Part shown: one piece after another, positions 8,901-16,593 of the stretch
How the letters are laid out: the number at the start of each line of letters is the position of its first letter
How positions within the stretch are numbered: the stretch's first letter is position 1
Origin: Actinomycetota bacterium
GTDB lineage: Bacteria > Actinomycetota > Thermoleophilia > Solirubrobacterales > Solirubrobacteraceae
Assembly (NCBI GenBank): GCA_005884115.1
Contig: VAXW01000005.1
Coordinates: 62,001-126,000, forward strand
DNA: 64,000 bases
Reading direction: 5' to 3'
Position numbers and translations under genes: made by a program
The notes under the pieces: generated by a model
Databases searched by the model: none
The model's input: the letters and a program-made list of their open reading frames with translations, nothing else
Told to the model about the DNA's origin: nothing

Positions 8901-9791
8901 GCGCGGGCAGACGCCGATCGAACCGACGCCGTCGTTGCCCTTGTCGGCCACGTCGCCGGCGCGGCCGGTGCCGTGGTGGTGGGCGGCGAAGTAGCTCGAC
9001 AGATCGGCCGGTTCGTTGTTGTTGTCGAAGAAGTTCCAGCCGGCGATGTCGTTGGCGAAGCCGTTGCTGTCGTTGTCGAAGTGCTGCCCGGAGACGCATT
9101 CCACGGCTTCGTGGGATTCGACCTTGCAGTTGCCGAAGGCGTGGATCAAATCCTGGCCGGTGATCAGCCCGCCGGGGCCGCTGCGGCCTGCGTAGGAGAG
9201 GCTCACGCGCGGGTCTTCGGCATAGTCGTCGACGTTCACCACGCCGTCGCCGTTGCAGTCATACGTTTCACACGAGGAGCCGTTGGAGTGCTTCGGGTAG
9301 GGCAGCTCGCCGGTGTTGAGGTGGATCTGCTCGCGCAGCTCGGTGTCGTTCCACACGATGCCCGTGTCGAGGATCGCCACGACCGTGTCGGTGCGTCCGC
9401 GCTCCGCCTTCCACGCGCCGGCCGCGTTGAATCCGGCGACCTGCGGTTTGCCGGCGTTCGGGCCGACCGCGTAGACGGCGTTGTGCGTCAGTTCGGAGGG
9501 GAAGCCGAAGCGGTCGAAGTCCTCTTCGTAGAAGTTGGAGGTGCGGTTCGCCGGGGGCTGTTTGGTGTCGGGCTCGGAGCGGTCGTAGTTGGGGTCGTTG
9601 GGCGTGTCTTCGCGCTGCACGCTGCCGTACGTGAACTGCTGCGCCGTTTCCTGCGAGCACGGGTTTTCAAAGCCGCCGCACCCGGCCGCGCTCGCTCCCT
9701 CGCTCGCAAATGCGATCGTGAGCGCCGTCAAGGCCAAGACCGCTGCGGCCAGCGCCGCAACGATGCGATTCCGCCTGCTCGCTTCCCTCAT
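5970..9791 (-). CDS. secreted subtilisin-like (S8) serine peptidase with repeat-rich C-terminus
   Basis: 1273 residues from the ATG at 9791, preceded by GAGGGGGAC. A signal peptide covers about residues 1-36. The S8 triad is visible: Asp142 in VVAILDTGI, His273 in HHHGTGRAG, Ser451 in VNTSKAAGAAG, with an oxyanion Asn near 335. An EF-hand/dockerin-like calcium loop, DCNGDGVVNVDD (about 179-190), is inserted between Asp and His. After about residue 600 come repeated blades of the type VDLNGDNVQELIVPAEDGTV and PAVAHLEGF, like FG-GAP/PQQ-type propeller repeats, then a C-terminal beta-sandwich-like region. It is probably a cell-surface or extracellular protease. The Ser motif lacks the usual TSMAxP Met and Pro. 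Confidence 0.88.
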   Translation of the reverse strand: MREASRRNRIVAALAAAVLALTALTIAFASEGASAAGCGGFENPCSQETAQQFTYGSVQREDTPNDPNYDRSEPDTKQPPANRTSNFYEEDFDRFGFPSELTHNAVYAVGPNAGKPQVAGFNAAGAWKAERGRTDTVVAILDTGIVWNDTELREQIHLNTGELPYPKHSNGSSCETYDCNGDGVVNVDDYAEDPRVSLSYAGRSGPGGLITGQDLIHAFGNCKVESHEAVECVSGQHFDNDSNGFANDIAGWNFFDNNNEPADLSSYFAAHHHGTGRAGDVADKGNDGVGSIGVCPRCQIMPVRIWDTFVSDGNTFALGIMYATDNGAKVIEGANGSTYHSTFSEAASQYAYEHGAVQTFSGDDLNTGNHNYPANYSHAMLIQGTVPDTDGLGEESKQFLEGEKFCGAIGQPVCFGSNAPVQSFFRGANTTQYGGKSSISMEGATGSVNTSKAAGAAGLVVSAGLDHGITLRPDETRELLEQTAERVINGNTAGSGTPDPAAEPTLPPDEQWTPHFGWGRADVGAAVGAIVSGDIPPEAAIDSPDWYAPLTGSSVDIAGLARARFATGGRFHWKLMWGVGEAPSSWTTVHEGESSGTVTDFGSIDLGVVRKALETFVVLPDSGGPTFAASEPNPYQHEFTVQLEVSGQGIAMTGIDRRVLDAFSDPTLLAGSPKRMGTGGESPTRYVDLNGDNVQELIVPAEDGTVHAFEPNGKELRGWPVHTEVEQAALGHSGSPGLAVLGLPHEPPRGPLIADLSNRGREDVLVAAGTHIYAWTGSGKPVRGFPVSSNPAFCGPPLENDNSHPKCGFLAAPAVAHLEGFSKKPDIVEPSLDGHLYAWRANGQPVPGYPVALIDPEQVAKHQAMVAESINDAAIGDLTGAGHDDIVVASNEEYGRPAAGSGEISFAELTSQATKGSTSRLYAIDGATGKFLPGWPAKLPGIIQNVLPLVGPGQDAEIANIGGETLIVASTTGGGIEELNPSGETVRTLQQTGGSAAYGSASDATDKSGALNLFENASVGDLLGTGLPDVVKYELSLEDAANLLLVSQNFPYNHLIGAWDGTTAKPLEAYPTVTDDFQFLSANDIAKIDPGLPTNQILAGTGLGLLHAYDGATGQDVPGFPKVTGGWLAAPASLSWDGRIADMTREGYLFQWQTEAPACQPEWPSFRHDQQDSGNYNHDGTPPNAPAKVTLTSLGGGHFRLAFTAPGDDGPCGTPSAYLTRVNGKSTNLGLTPVAGGSAFSAEITLPEGSRRLTIQARDKAGNLGPLAKVVVP

Positions 9792-9929
9792 GTCCCCCTC
9801 GGTTCGCCCTCTCGCCTTCTGGAGCCTGCTCGGAGAGCGCGCAGCAGCGTTGCACACACGCGCTGCGCCGTCAAGCCCCCGTACGCTCGCCGCTGGCGGG
9901 TGCGGCCGGCACAAGCCCCACCGTCGGCG

Positions 9930-10172
9930 CTAGGCCGGCTGCTCGCCGCGCGGCAGGCCGGCCGCCTCGACAAGCGCATCCTCGACATCGGCCAGGATCG
10001 CGCGCTCCGAGCGCGACGCGACGATCGGGCTCCCGACGCCCTCGACGTGCACGTACGTGCGACGCCCGTCCCCCCGCTGCTCGCCCTCGACCGGCACGAG
10101 CGCGAAGACGCGATCGGCTTTCACCCAGCGGCCGTAGCCGAGCGAGACCATCCGCGCCTCGCGCCGCGCCAC
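9930..10172 (-). CDS. RemA-like (DUF370-type) small regulatory protein
   Basis: 80 residues. Residues 8-65 match the DUF370/RemA pattern: MVSLGYGRWVKADRVFALV, then a short variable segment and SPIVASRSERAILADV. In Bacillus, RemA is a DNA-binding activator of matrix genes; a matrix role here is only inference. A GTG at 10172 is chosen because TAGGTT ends 6 nt before it; the internal ATG at 10151 is the alternative. It lies just upstream of the large S8 peptidase gene on the same strand (138-bp gap), so it could regulate or be cotranscribed with it. Confidence 0.7.
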   Translation of the reverse strand: MARREARMVSLGYGRWVKADRVFALVPVEGEQRGDGRRTYVHVEGVGSPIVASRSERAILADVEDALVEAAGLPRGEQPA

Positions 10173-10178
10173 CGGCTC

Positions 10179-10184
10179 AACCTA
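10179..10184 (-). promoter_or_regulatory. -10 box TAGGTT, leaderless promoter of RemA-like gene
   Basis: TAGGTT ends 6 nt before the GTG at 10172; no Shine-Dalgarno is present. Confidence 0.55.
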
Positions 10185-10438
10185 CGCGCGCCGCGCACTG
10201 CGACGCCGGGCGTTCTCGCCGCCGCCAGTGGGCGCGGGTCGCGGGGACATCGCGGGCTGCAGGGACATCTCGCGGGGGTGACGCTACACGATCGCGCTTC
10301 CGTCCGGTCGCGTTGTCTGGCGTGGGGTGAGCAGCTACACCCTTCGGTGCTGGCGACCGCCACGCGCCCGCCCGATGATGCTTTCGGCGAGCGGATCTCA
10401 CGCACCCGCCGCTCGCAACGTTCTACACACAGCGCTTC

Positions 10439-10972
10439 ATGCTCGCCCTACCGCAATCCCCGACCAGGCCTCAGGACAGGCGGACAACCGCGGTGGCCAG
10501 CTTCCTGTTCGCCGACCTGTGCGGCTACACGGCCTATACCTGCCTGCACGGCGACGAGCTCGCGGCTGACCTGGCGATCGAATTCCAGGAGCGCGTGCGC
10601 GAGCTCGCCGCCGAGGAGGGCTGCAGCCTGGTCAAGTCGCTCGGCGACGCCGTCATGGTCCACTCCCGCGAGTGCCGTGCCGCGGCGCGGCTGGCGTGCA
10701 GGATCCTCGCGCTCAGCGAGGCCGAGGGCTTCCCGCCAATCCGCATCGGGCTCGACAGCGGCCCGGCCGTGTGCCACGGCGAAGACTGGTACGGCTCGAC
10801 CGTCAACGCGGCCGCGCGCGTCGCCGACGCGGCGACGCCGGGGGAGCTGCTGATGACCGAGCGAGCGCGCCGGGCGGTCGCTGAAAGCGCGCGCTTCACG
10901 CTGGTCGAGCGCGGAGTGCGACGCCTGAAGGGGATGCCAGCGCTCGCGCTGCACGCGGCCGTAGCGTCCTGA
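10439..10972 (+). CDS. stand-alone class III adenylate/guanylate cyclase
   Basis: 177 residues, essentially only a catalytic domain. Metal-binding Asp26 is in FLFADLCGYT and Asp70 in VKSLGDAVM; the transition-state Asn123 and Arg127 are in STVNAAARVA. The substrate-specifying positions are not clear enough to choose ATP over GTP. No membrane segment or sensory domain is attached, so it would be a soluble homodimer, or partner another cyclase; two more are encoded at 33768 and 35296. No ribosome binding site is obvious at the ATG. The 266 bp upstream show no gene, only a GC-rich stretch with two GGGACATC copies near 10243 and 10262. Confidence 0.85.
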   Translation: MLALPQSPTRPQDRRTTAVASFLFADLCGYTAYTCLHGDELAADLAIEFQERVRELAAEEGCSLVKSLGDAVMVHSRECRAAARLACRILALSEAEGFPPIRIGLDSGPAVCHGEDWYGSTVNAAARVADAATPGELLMTERARRAVAESARFTLVERGVRRLKGMPALALHAAVAS

Positions 10973-10982
10973 GGCGCGGCGA

Positions 10983-11678
10983 TCAGCCCGCGGCGCGTGA
11001 GGGCACGGTGTCATGCCTGCTCGTCAGCACCGCGGTCGCGAAGCTCACGAGCGCCGGCGTGAGCTCGCGCAGGCGCTCGGACACCTCATCGGCGCTGCTC
11101 TCGAGCACGCACTGCTGAACGAGCTCGGCGATTCCTCCGACGAGGGCGCGCAGGAAGTCGTCGGGTATGTCGGGAAGCTCGGGTTGCTCCTGCTGCGCGA
11201 GCGCGTAGAGCCCGCGATAGTGCTCGACGTAGATCGCGAGGATGCGCTCGCGCATCGCAAGCGCGCGCGGACCCGCGCCCAGCACCTCGATCAGCAGCAC
11301 GCGGGCGAAGTGAGGCTCCGCGGCGAGGATCGACACGTACGTCTCCAGCGAGACCCACAGGCGCGTGCGCCAGTCGGGCTCATCCAGCGAGCGCAGCGCG
11401 GCGTCGATCTGCGCGATCCCGTTCTCGCAACCGGTTCTGTACGTCTCGACGAAGCAATCCTCCTTGTCCTGGAAGTGCTCGTAGAAGGTGCGCCGCGAGA
11501 TGCTCGCGGCTCTGACAACGTCGCTGATGGTCGTGGCCGCGTAGCCGCGCTCGCCAACGACGCTCGCCATGCCCTCGAAGATCCGTGCGCGCACGATCGA
11601 GGTCGCCGTTGCCCGCACGTCGTCCCAGTCCCGCGGCGCGTGCACCGACTGCAAGAAGAGTGAGCGCTTGGCGGCCAC
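10983..11678 (-). CDS. TetR family transcriptional regulator
   Basis: 231 residues from a GTG. The HTH is in IFEGMASVVGERGYAATTIS and ISRRTFYEHFQDKEDCFVET. The C-terminal half is a helical ligand domain. The GTG at 11678 is preferred to an upstream ATG (11741) because TATCTT ends 6 nt before it and the residues between have no family look. An inverted repeat CGTACCGT/ACGGTACG flanks the promoter region shared with the divergent secreted hydrolase gene at 11875, which is the most likely target. Confidence 0.88.
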   Translation of the reverse strand: MAAKRSLFLQSVHAPRDWDDVRATATSIVRARIFEGMASVVGERGYAATTISDVVRAASISRRTFYEHFQDKEDCFVETYRTGCENGIAQIDAALRSLDEPDWRTRLWVSLETYVSILAAEPHFARVLLIEVLGAGPRALAMRERILAIYVEHYRGLYALAQQEQPELPDIPDDFLRALVGGIAELVQQCVLESSADEVSERLRELTPALVSFATAVLTSRHDTVPSRAAG

Positions 11679-11684
11679 GCGCGC

Positions 11685-11690
11685 AAGATA
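11685..11690 (-). promoter_or_regulatory. -10 box TATCTT, leaderless promoter of TetR gene
   Basis: TATCTT ends 6 nt before the GTG at 11678. Confidence 0.55.
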
Positions 11691-11709
11691 GCACCGCCCG
11701 AGACGGAAC

Positions 11710-11747
11710 CGTACCGTTTGGAGCCTGAAGCGTTTGCGCACGGTACG
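11710..11747. promoter_or_regulatory. inverted repeat, possible TetR operator
   Basis: CGTACCGT (11710-11717) and ACGGTACG (11740-11747), 22 bp apart, lie between the divergent TetR and DUF6351-type genes and just upstream of the TTGACA box. The wide spacing suggests two half-sites or two binding sites. Confidence 0.4.
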
Positions 11748-11751
11748 ACAC

Positions 11752-11780
11752 TTGACATAGCCAGAACTCGCGATTAGGCT
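11752..11780 (+). promoter_or_regulatory. sigma70-type promoter of secreted hydrolase gene
   Basis: TTGACA (11752-11757), 17-bp spacer, TAGGCT (11775-11780). This is the best consensus -35/-10 pair I found. Transcription would begin near 11787, giving a leader of about 88 nt with a Shine-Dalgarno before the ATG at 11875. Confidence 0.6.
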
Positions 11781-11874
11781 CCGAAAAGTACTCGAGAGGT
11801 ATCTCTGGATACCGACGTTACCCGTAGGCGCGCGCTCCAGACGGCGCCTTTAGCGACGCGAAGAGAGGGGTCTG

Positions 11875-14082
11875 ATGCCGAGGAGGTTCGTACTAAGCGC
11901 CGTTGCCGCTGTGGCACTGCTCACCGCCGGCACCGGCATCGCCGAGGCGGGCACGCTCACCGTGGAAGTGCTGTCCAACCGCGCGAACCTAGTCTCCGGG
12001 GGAGATGCGCTCGTGGCCGTAAAGCTGCCTCGTAGCGTCAAGCCGGCCTCCGTGAAGGTGACGCTCAACTCGAGCGACGTGACGAGCGAGTTCGGGCTGC
12101 GGCCGAACGGCAGCTACGAGGGGCTGCTCGGCGGGCTGCAGCTTGGCGCGAACGTGCTCAGAGCAGAAGCTCCGGGAAGCACTGCCGGGCAGGCCACCAT
12201 CATCGACCACGCCAACGGCGGGCCTGTCGTCTCCGGGCCGCAGGTGCAGCCGTGGGTGTGTGAAAACGCGGGCGCGACCGATGCGCAATGCGACGAGCCG
12301 GCGAGCTACGAATACGAGTACAAGTCCGCCGTCACAGGTCGATTCGAATCCTACGATCCGAACAGCCCGCCGGCGGCAGGCGTCGCGACGACGACCACGG
12401 ACAACGGCAACACCGTGCCCTACATCGTCCGCGTCGAGACCGGCTATCAGGACCGCGACCAGTACCAGATCGCCGTCCTCTGGCAGCCGGGGATGTCGTG
12501 GGAGGCGTGGGCGCCGCAGCCCCAGTTCGACCACAAGCTGCTGATCACGCACGGCGCGAGCTGCGGGATCGACCGTCACACGGGATCGGCGCCGTCGGTG
12601 CTCGACGAAACGGCGCTGGCGAAAGGCTTTGCCGTGATGTCGACGGCGCTCGACAACGCGGGCCACAACTGCAACATCGTGACCGAGGCCGAGTCGTTGG
12701 TGATGGCCAAGGAGCACCTGATCGAGGAGCTCGGCACCCTGCGCTACACGATCGGCACCGGCTGCTCGGGCGGCTCGCTCGTCCAGCAGCAGGTCGCCAA
12801 CGCCTACCCCGGCGTCTATCAGGGCATCCTGCCCCAGTGCAGCTTCCAGGACGCGTGGTCCAACGGCCAGGAGATCTCCGACTACCACGTGACGCGACGC
12901 TACTTCGAGCACCCCGAAGGCTGGGGGCCGGGAATAGCGTGGACGCCCACCCAGATCGCGGCCGTCGAGGGTCATCCCAACTACGGCAACGCGATCATCT
13001 TCGACACCGTCTACTGGGAAGCACTGGCCAACCCGATCAAAACCTGCGCCGGCGTCCAAAGCTCGGAAGCGTACGACCCGGAAACAAACCCGAACGGAGT
13101 TCGCTGCACGCTGGCCGACTACATGATCAACGTGTTCGGGCCTCGTCCGGAAAACCTGTGGGGTCCGGTTGAGAAGCAGATCGGGCACGGCTTCGCCGGC
13201 CTGCCGATCGACAACGTCGGCGTCCAGTACGGCCTTCAGGGACTCAAGGAAGGAACCATCTCGCCCGCCCAGTTCGTCGACATCAACTCGAAGATCGGCG
13301 GCGCCGACATCGACCTCAAACCGCAGCCCGAACGCTTCGCCGCCAACGAACCGGCCTTGAAGTACGACTATCTATCAGGCGCGGTCAACGAGGCCAACAA
13401 CCTCAAGAACGTGGCGATCATCGACCTGCGCGGGCCGGATCCGGGTGCCTTCCACGACGCCTACCGCACGTGGTCGATGCGGGCGCGCCTCGAACACGCC
13501 GAGGGCCACTTCCCGCTCAACCACGTGATCTGGTTCGGAGAGACGCCGCTGCTGGGATCACCGACGTACCAGAAAGAAGCCGTCGTAGCGATGGATGAAT
13601 GGCTCACGGCCGTCGAAAAAGACCCACGCGCCATCACGCTGGAAGAAAAGGTCGCCCAGGATCGCTCGACGCACGACAAATGCTCAAACATCGAAGGGAT
13701 CCAGGAAGTCTCCGTTCCCGGCATCGGTCCGGTGTGTGAAAACCCGACGCTGCTGACCAAGTTCTCCACCCCGCGCGTAATAGCGGGCGAGGACATAGCG
13801 ACGGACAAGATGAAGTGCCAGCTGAAGCCGCTTCAGCAGTCCGACTACTACCCGATCGCGTTCACGAGCGAACAGTGGGCGCTGCTGCAGAAAATGTTCC
13901 CCAGCGGCGTGTGCGACTTCTCAAAGCCGGGGGTCAGCCAGGGGAGCACCGTGCCATGGCGGACCTACCAGTCTGACGCCGGCGGCGAATCGGTCATCTA
14001 CGGGGGCAAGCCGCTTGGCCGCGCTCCGGCGCACTCCGGCGAAGGCTGGACGAGCCGCGCCTTCGCCGGCTGGTTGAAGTAG
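11875..14082 (+). CDS. secreted DUF6351-type alpha/beta hydrolase
   Basis: 735 residues, ATG preceded by GAAGAGAGGGG. A clean signal peptide (about residues 1-25, AEAGT cleavage region) shows export. The nucleophile elbow is GTGCSGGS with Ser298, in a tannase/esterase-like setting (LLITHGASCG before it, HFPLNHVIWFGETPLL after it with a likely catalytic His). Several Cys suggest disulfides. I assign it to the DUF6351 family known from secreted proteins of actinobacteria; the substrate is unknown, perhaps an ester. A TTGACA-17-TAGGCT promoter lies upstream, and a divergent TetR gene likely controls it. More GAA and AAC codons appear here than in the neighbours. Confidence 0.78.
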   Translation: MPRRFVLSAVAAVALLTAGTGIAEAGTLTVEVLSNRANLVSGGDALVAVKLPRSVKPASVKVTLNSSDVTSEFGLRPNGSYEGLLGGLQLGANVLRAEAPGSTAGQATIIDHANGGPVVSGPQVQPWVCENAGATDAQCDEPASYEYEYKSAVTGRFESYDPNSPPAAGVATTTTDNGNTVPYIVRVETGYQDRDQYQIAVLWQPGMSWEAWAPQPQFDHKLLITHGASCGIDRHTGSAPSVLDETALAKGFAVMSTALDNAGHNCNIVTEAESLVMAKEHLIEELGTLRYTIGTGCSGGSLVQQQVANAYPGVYQGILPQCSFQDAWSNGQEISDYHVTRRYFEHPEGWGPGIAWTPTQIAAVEGHPNYGNAIIFDTVYWEALANPIKTCAGVQSSEAYDPETNPNGVRCTLADYMINVFGPRPENLWGPVEKQIGHGFAGLPIDNVGVQYGLQGLKEGTISPAQFVDINSKIGGADIDLKPQPERFAANEPALKYDYLSGAVNEANNLKNVAIIDLRGPDPGAFHDAYRTWSMRARLEHAEGHFPLNHVIWFGETPLLGSPTYQKEAVVAMDEWLTAVEKDPRAITLEEKVAQDRSTHDKCSNIEGIQEVSVPGIGPVCENPTLLTKFSTPRVIAGEDIATDKMKCQLKPLQQSDYYPIAFTSEQWALLQKMFPSGVCDFSKPGVSQGSTVPWRTYQSDAGGESVIYGGKPLGRAPAHSGEGWTSRAFAGWLK

Positions 14083-14109
14083 GCGGGATTGGGGGAGGCA
14101 AACGCACCC

Positions 14110-14143
14110 AGGAGGCGCCCGGCCGGCGGCGCGGGCGCCTCCT
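14110..14143 (+). terminator. strong GC hairpin downstream of DUF6351-type gene
   Basis: AGGAGGCGCCCG (14110-14121) and CGGGCGCCTCCT (14132-14143) form a perfect 12-bp stem with a 10-nt loop, 28 nt after the stop codon. No T-tract follows, so it is an actinobacterial-style or RNA-stabilising hairpin. Confidence 0.55.
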
Positions 14144-14204
14144 GTCGCCTTCGCAAGCGCCGCAGTAGTATGTCCCGGTCGGCAAGTGGGGGAGGGATGA
14201 GAGG

Positions 14205-16379
14205 ATGAGTTGGAGGGCATCTAGGACGCTCCTCGCGAGCGCTTGCGCGGCGGCGATGTCGGTGTGCTGCACGCAGGCGGCGAGCGCGTTCCAGGCAGGC
14301 GCCGCGAGGGCAGACATCACTCCGCCCGCGTACACCACTGAATCGGACGCCGCCTTCGTGCCCGCCTGCGGCACGAGCCCCGCACAGGTCGCCCAGCTGT
14401 GGCCGGGACCGCGCCCGTTCCAGTTCGAGAAGCCCTACGTCGACGCTTACGGCCTCGGGCGCTACGCGCCGGGCGACCCCTACTGCGACGCAGATCACAC
14501 GGGTCGCTATGAGGCGCCGTACATAGCGGGCGGAAGCGGCCAGAACCACTGGCCGACGTCGGTCGAAGCCGGCAACGGGCCGCAGGCGCAGACGGTCGTG
14601 CTGGCGGGCATCAACGAACGCGTCGCGATCGTCTCGGTCGACTCGATCGGCCTCTTCAACGTCACGATCGAACGCATCCGCTCGGAAGTGCAGAAACTGG
14701 ACCCGATGATCGCGCACGTGTTCGTTTCGAGCACGCACGACGAGTCGGCCCCAGACCCGATCGGCCTGTGGGGCCCCGACGCCAGCGAACTGCCCGAACA
14801 TCCCGAAACCCCGGCCGCCACGAGCTCGGGAGTGGACGAGTACTACTTCGACTTCCTCGTCGACCGCATCGCCCGCGCCGTCGCTGCCGCGGACGCCTCG
14901 CGCCAGACCGCGAAACTCGCCGTCGCGACCGGCGCGATGCCGTCGAACACGCAGTCATGCTGGTCCTCCTATCCGTTCATCGACGACCAAGACATGCCCG
15001 TGATGCAGGCGCGCGACAGACTGGGCAGCGTGATCTTCACGCTCGCCGACGTGAGCACGCACGCTGAGACACTCGCGTTCTCGGGCAACCGCTCCTACAC
15101 CGAAGCGCTGTCAGCCGATTGGCCTGGAGCGATGCGCAGCGCCTTGGAAGCGCGCTGGCCCGGCAGCGTGGGCGTGGAGCTCGCAGGCATGGTCGGCAGC
15201 GTCGAGACGCCGACCGTCTACGAACCGGAGACGACGCAGGTGCTGCGGGTGCCTGGGGCCTTGCACAACGTTGCCGGCAACCCCGATGGCTGCCGAAGCG
15301 TGTATCCGGAGCCATCGACCGGGACGCCGGTCGCCGAGGCGCGCGAATTCATCTCGGCGTATGGCCGCGCGGTCGCCGATGCCGCCGCCGCCGCGCTGCA
15401 GGGCGCGCGCTTATACGCCCCGAAAACGCTCTCGAGCCAGCAGCAGCCGCTGTGCATCGAACTCGAAAACAACCTCTTCAAGGCCGCCTTCGCGGCGGGG
15501 CTGTTCCCGGACCGGCCCGCATACACCGACTCGGAATGCACCGTCTCCAGCCAGCCCGCGGGCGCGGGCACCGCGGGTTCCGGAGCATCGAGTGCCGCCA
15601 CGCCCGCGGCGGAAACGCCCACCTATCTGAAGACGAACGTCGGCGTGCTCACGCTCGGGCCCGCCGCGCAGCTCGCCTATTCGCCTGGCGAGGTGTTCCC
15701 GTTCACCGAGGTGCGGGGACCGATCGATGAAGCGCAGATGCCGTTCCCGACCGACTGCTACGAACCCTCGAGCGAAAACTACTACTGCGGCACGCCACTG
15801 CCGATGACGCCGTGGATCTCCGCCAAGATGACGCGCAGCTACCGCTTTCTCGTCGGCCTCGGCGAAGACATGATCGGCTACATGTTCCCTCCGGGCAACT
15901 TCGTCGGCAGCGAAGGCGAGGTCTCCTCCGAACCGTGGTTCGGCTACCAGGCTGCCAACCACACCGGGCATGATCGCTTTGGCTACGGGCACTCCGACGA
16001 CTCCGAGAGCGTTGGTCCCTACGCGGGCCTCGCCGTGACGAACACGCTGCAGGGCCTGCTCGCGAGCGATGGGGTGGCCTCGCGCATCATGCCCGGGCTG
16101 TACGTCGACGCCGGTGGCCGTCTCTCCGACGGCCCGTTCGCGAACGGACCATTCACCGGCGCCGTCGGCGTCAAGGTCCTGCCGCCCGGCAAAACGACCC
16201 CGCGCACCTACCTGATCGGCAGCTCGGCGCGTGGCTGGGCGACGTTCGACGCGCAGCCCGATCCCGGGACCGCCGGAACGGCGCTCCCCTACTCGGTGCG
16301 TACCGGCGGCGTGTTTCCGACGACGGGCAAGGCGATCCTCGTCGACGTCTTCGCCGGGGAGCGCGCGCTCGGGCCGTAG
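14205..16379 (+). CDS. secreted neutral/alkaline ceramidase-like protein
   Basis: 724 residues, ATG preceded by GGGGGAGGGATGAGAGG. A signal peptide spans about residues 1-28. The mature N-terminus AGAARADITPP is the hallmark start of the neutral/alkaline non-lysosomal ceramidase family. Other matches are VVLAGINERVAIVSVDSIG and the metal/active-site-like VFVSSTHDESAPD. The C-terminal half is more divergent than true ceramidases, so amide hydrolysis of a lipid is plausible but not proven. It follows the DUF6351-type gene with 122 bp between, broken by a strong hairpin, so it may have its own promoter. Confidence 0.72.
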   Translation: MSWRASRTLLASACAAAMSVCCTQAASAFQAGAARADITPPAYTTESDAAFVPACGTSPAQVAQLWPGPRPFQFEKPYVDAYGLGRYAPGDPYCDADHTGRYEAPYIAGGSGQNHWPTSVEAGNGPQAQTVVLAGINERVAIVSVDSIGLFNVTIERIRSEVQKLDPMIAHVFVSSTHDESAPDPIGLWGPDASELPEHPETPAATSSGVDEYYFDFLVDRIARAVAAADASRQTAKLAVATGAMPSNTQSCWSSYPFIDDQDMPVMQARDRLGSVIFTLADVSTHAETLAFSGNRSYTEALSADWPGAMRSALEARWPGSVGVELAGMVGSVETPTVYEPETTQVLRVPGALHNVAGNPDGCRSVYPEPSTGTPVAEAREFISAYGRAVADAAAAALQGARLYAPKTLSSQQQPLCIELENNLFKAAFAAGLFPDRPAYTDSECTVSSQPAGAGTAGSGASSAATPAAETPTYLKTNVGVLTLGPAAQLAYSPGEVFPFTEVRGPIDEAQMPFPTDCYEPSSENYYCGTPLPMTPWISAKMTRSYRFLVGLGEDMIGYMFPPGNFVGSEGEVSSEPWFGYQAANHTGHDRFGYGHSDDSESVGPYAGLAVTNTLQGLLASDGVASRIMPGLYVDAGGRLSDGPFANGPFTGAVGVKVLPPGKTTPRTYLIGSSARGWATFDAQPDPGTAGTALPYSVRTGGVFPTTGKAILVDVFAGERALGP

Positions 16380-16390
16380 CTCGCCAGCGA

Positions 16391-16417
16391 CGCCGCTGCC
16401 GGGGCCGGCAGCCGGCG
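16391..16417 (+). terminator. GC hairpin after ceramidase-like gene
   Basis: GCTGCCGG (16395-16402) and CCGGCAGC (16405-16412), extended by CGCC/GGCG with a bulge, lie 12 nt after the stop codon. No T-tract. Confidence 0.4.
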
Positions 16418-16437
16418 TTCAGCTGCGCCGATACCGT

Positions 16438-16443
16438 TACGAT
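16438..16443 (+). promoter_or_regulatory. -10 box TACGAT, leaderless promoter of upstream ORF
   Basis: TACGAT ends 6 nt before a GTG at 16450 that opens a 47-codon ORF coupled to the DUF2294 gene. Confidence 0.5.
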
Positions 16444-16449
16444 GTCGCC

Positions 16450-16593
16450 GTGGCGACCGGGCAGATGCATCCCGCGAGTGCGCGCTTGGCAGCGATGCTC
16501 GCGGCCGCAAAGAGGGACGCCACGCGTCTCCTGCGCTTCGAGCAGCCCGCGCCCGGGAGCCGTGCGAGAAGGGGCGGGCCCAGCCAGAGATGA
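16450..16593 (+). CDS. possible short upstream ORF coupled to DUF2294 gene
   Basis: 47 residues from GTG. It reads MATGQMHPASARLAAMLA at the start, then a helical, Arg-rich tail ending GGPSQR. Its TGA overlaps the ATG at 16590 (ATGA). A TANNNT hexamer sits 6 nt before the GTG, as at the other leaderless starts here. It may be a real small protein or only a device coupling translation into the next gene. No homologue recognised. Confidence 0.4.
   Translation: MATGQMHPASARLAAMLAAAKRDATRLLRFEQPAPGSRARRGGPSQR

Noticed and set aside
11989-13188. 399-codon minus-strand open frame opposite the DUF6351-type gene
   Set aside because: A typical GC-rich antisense shadow without any domain or start signal; the plus strand has a signal peptide and GCSGGS.
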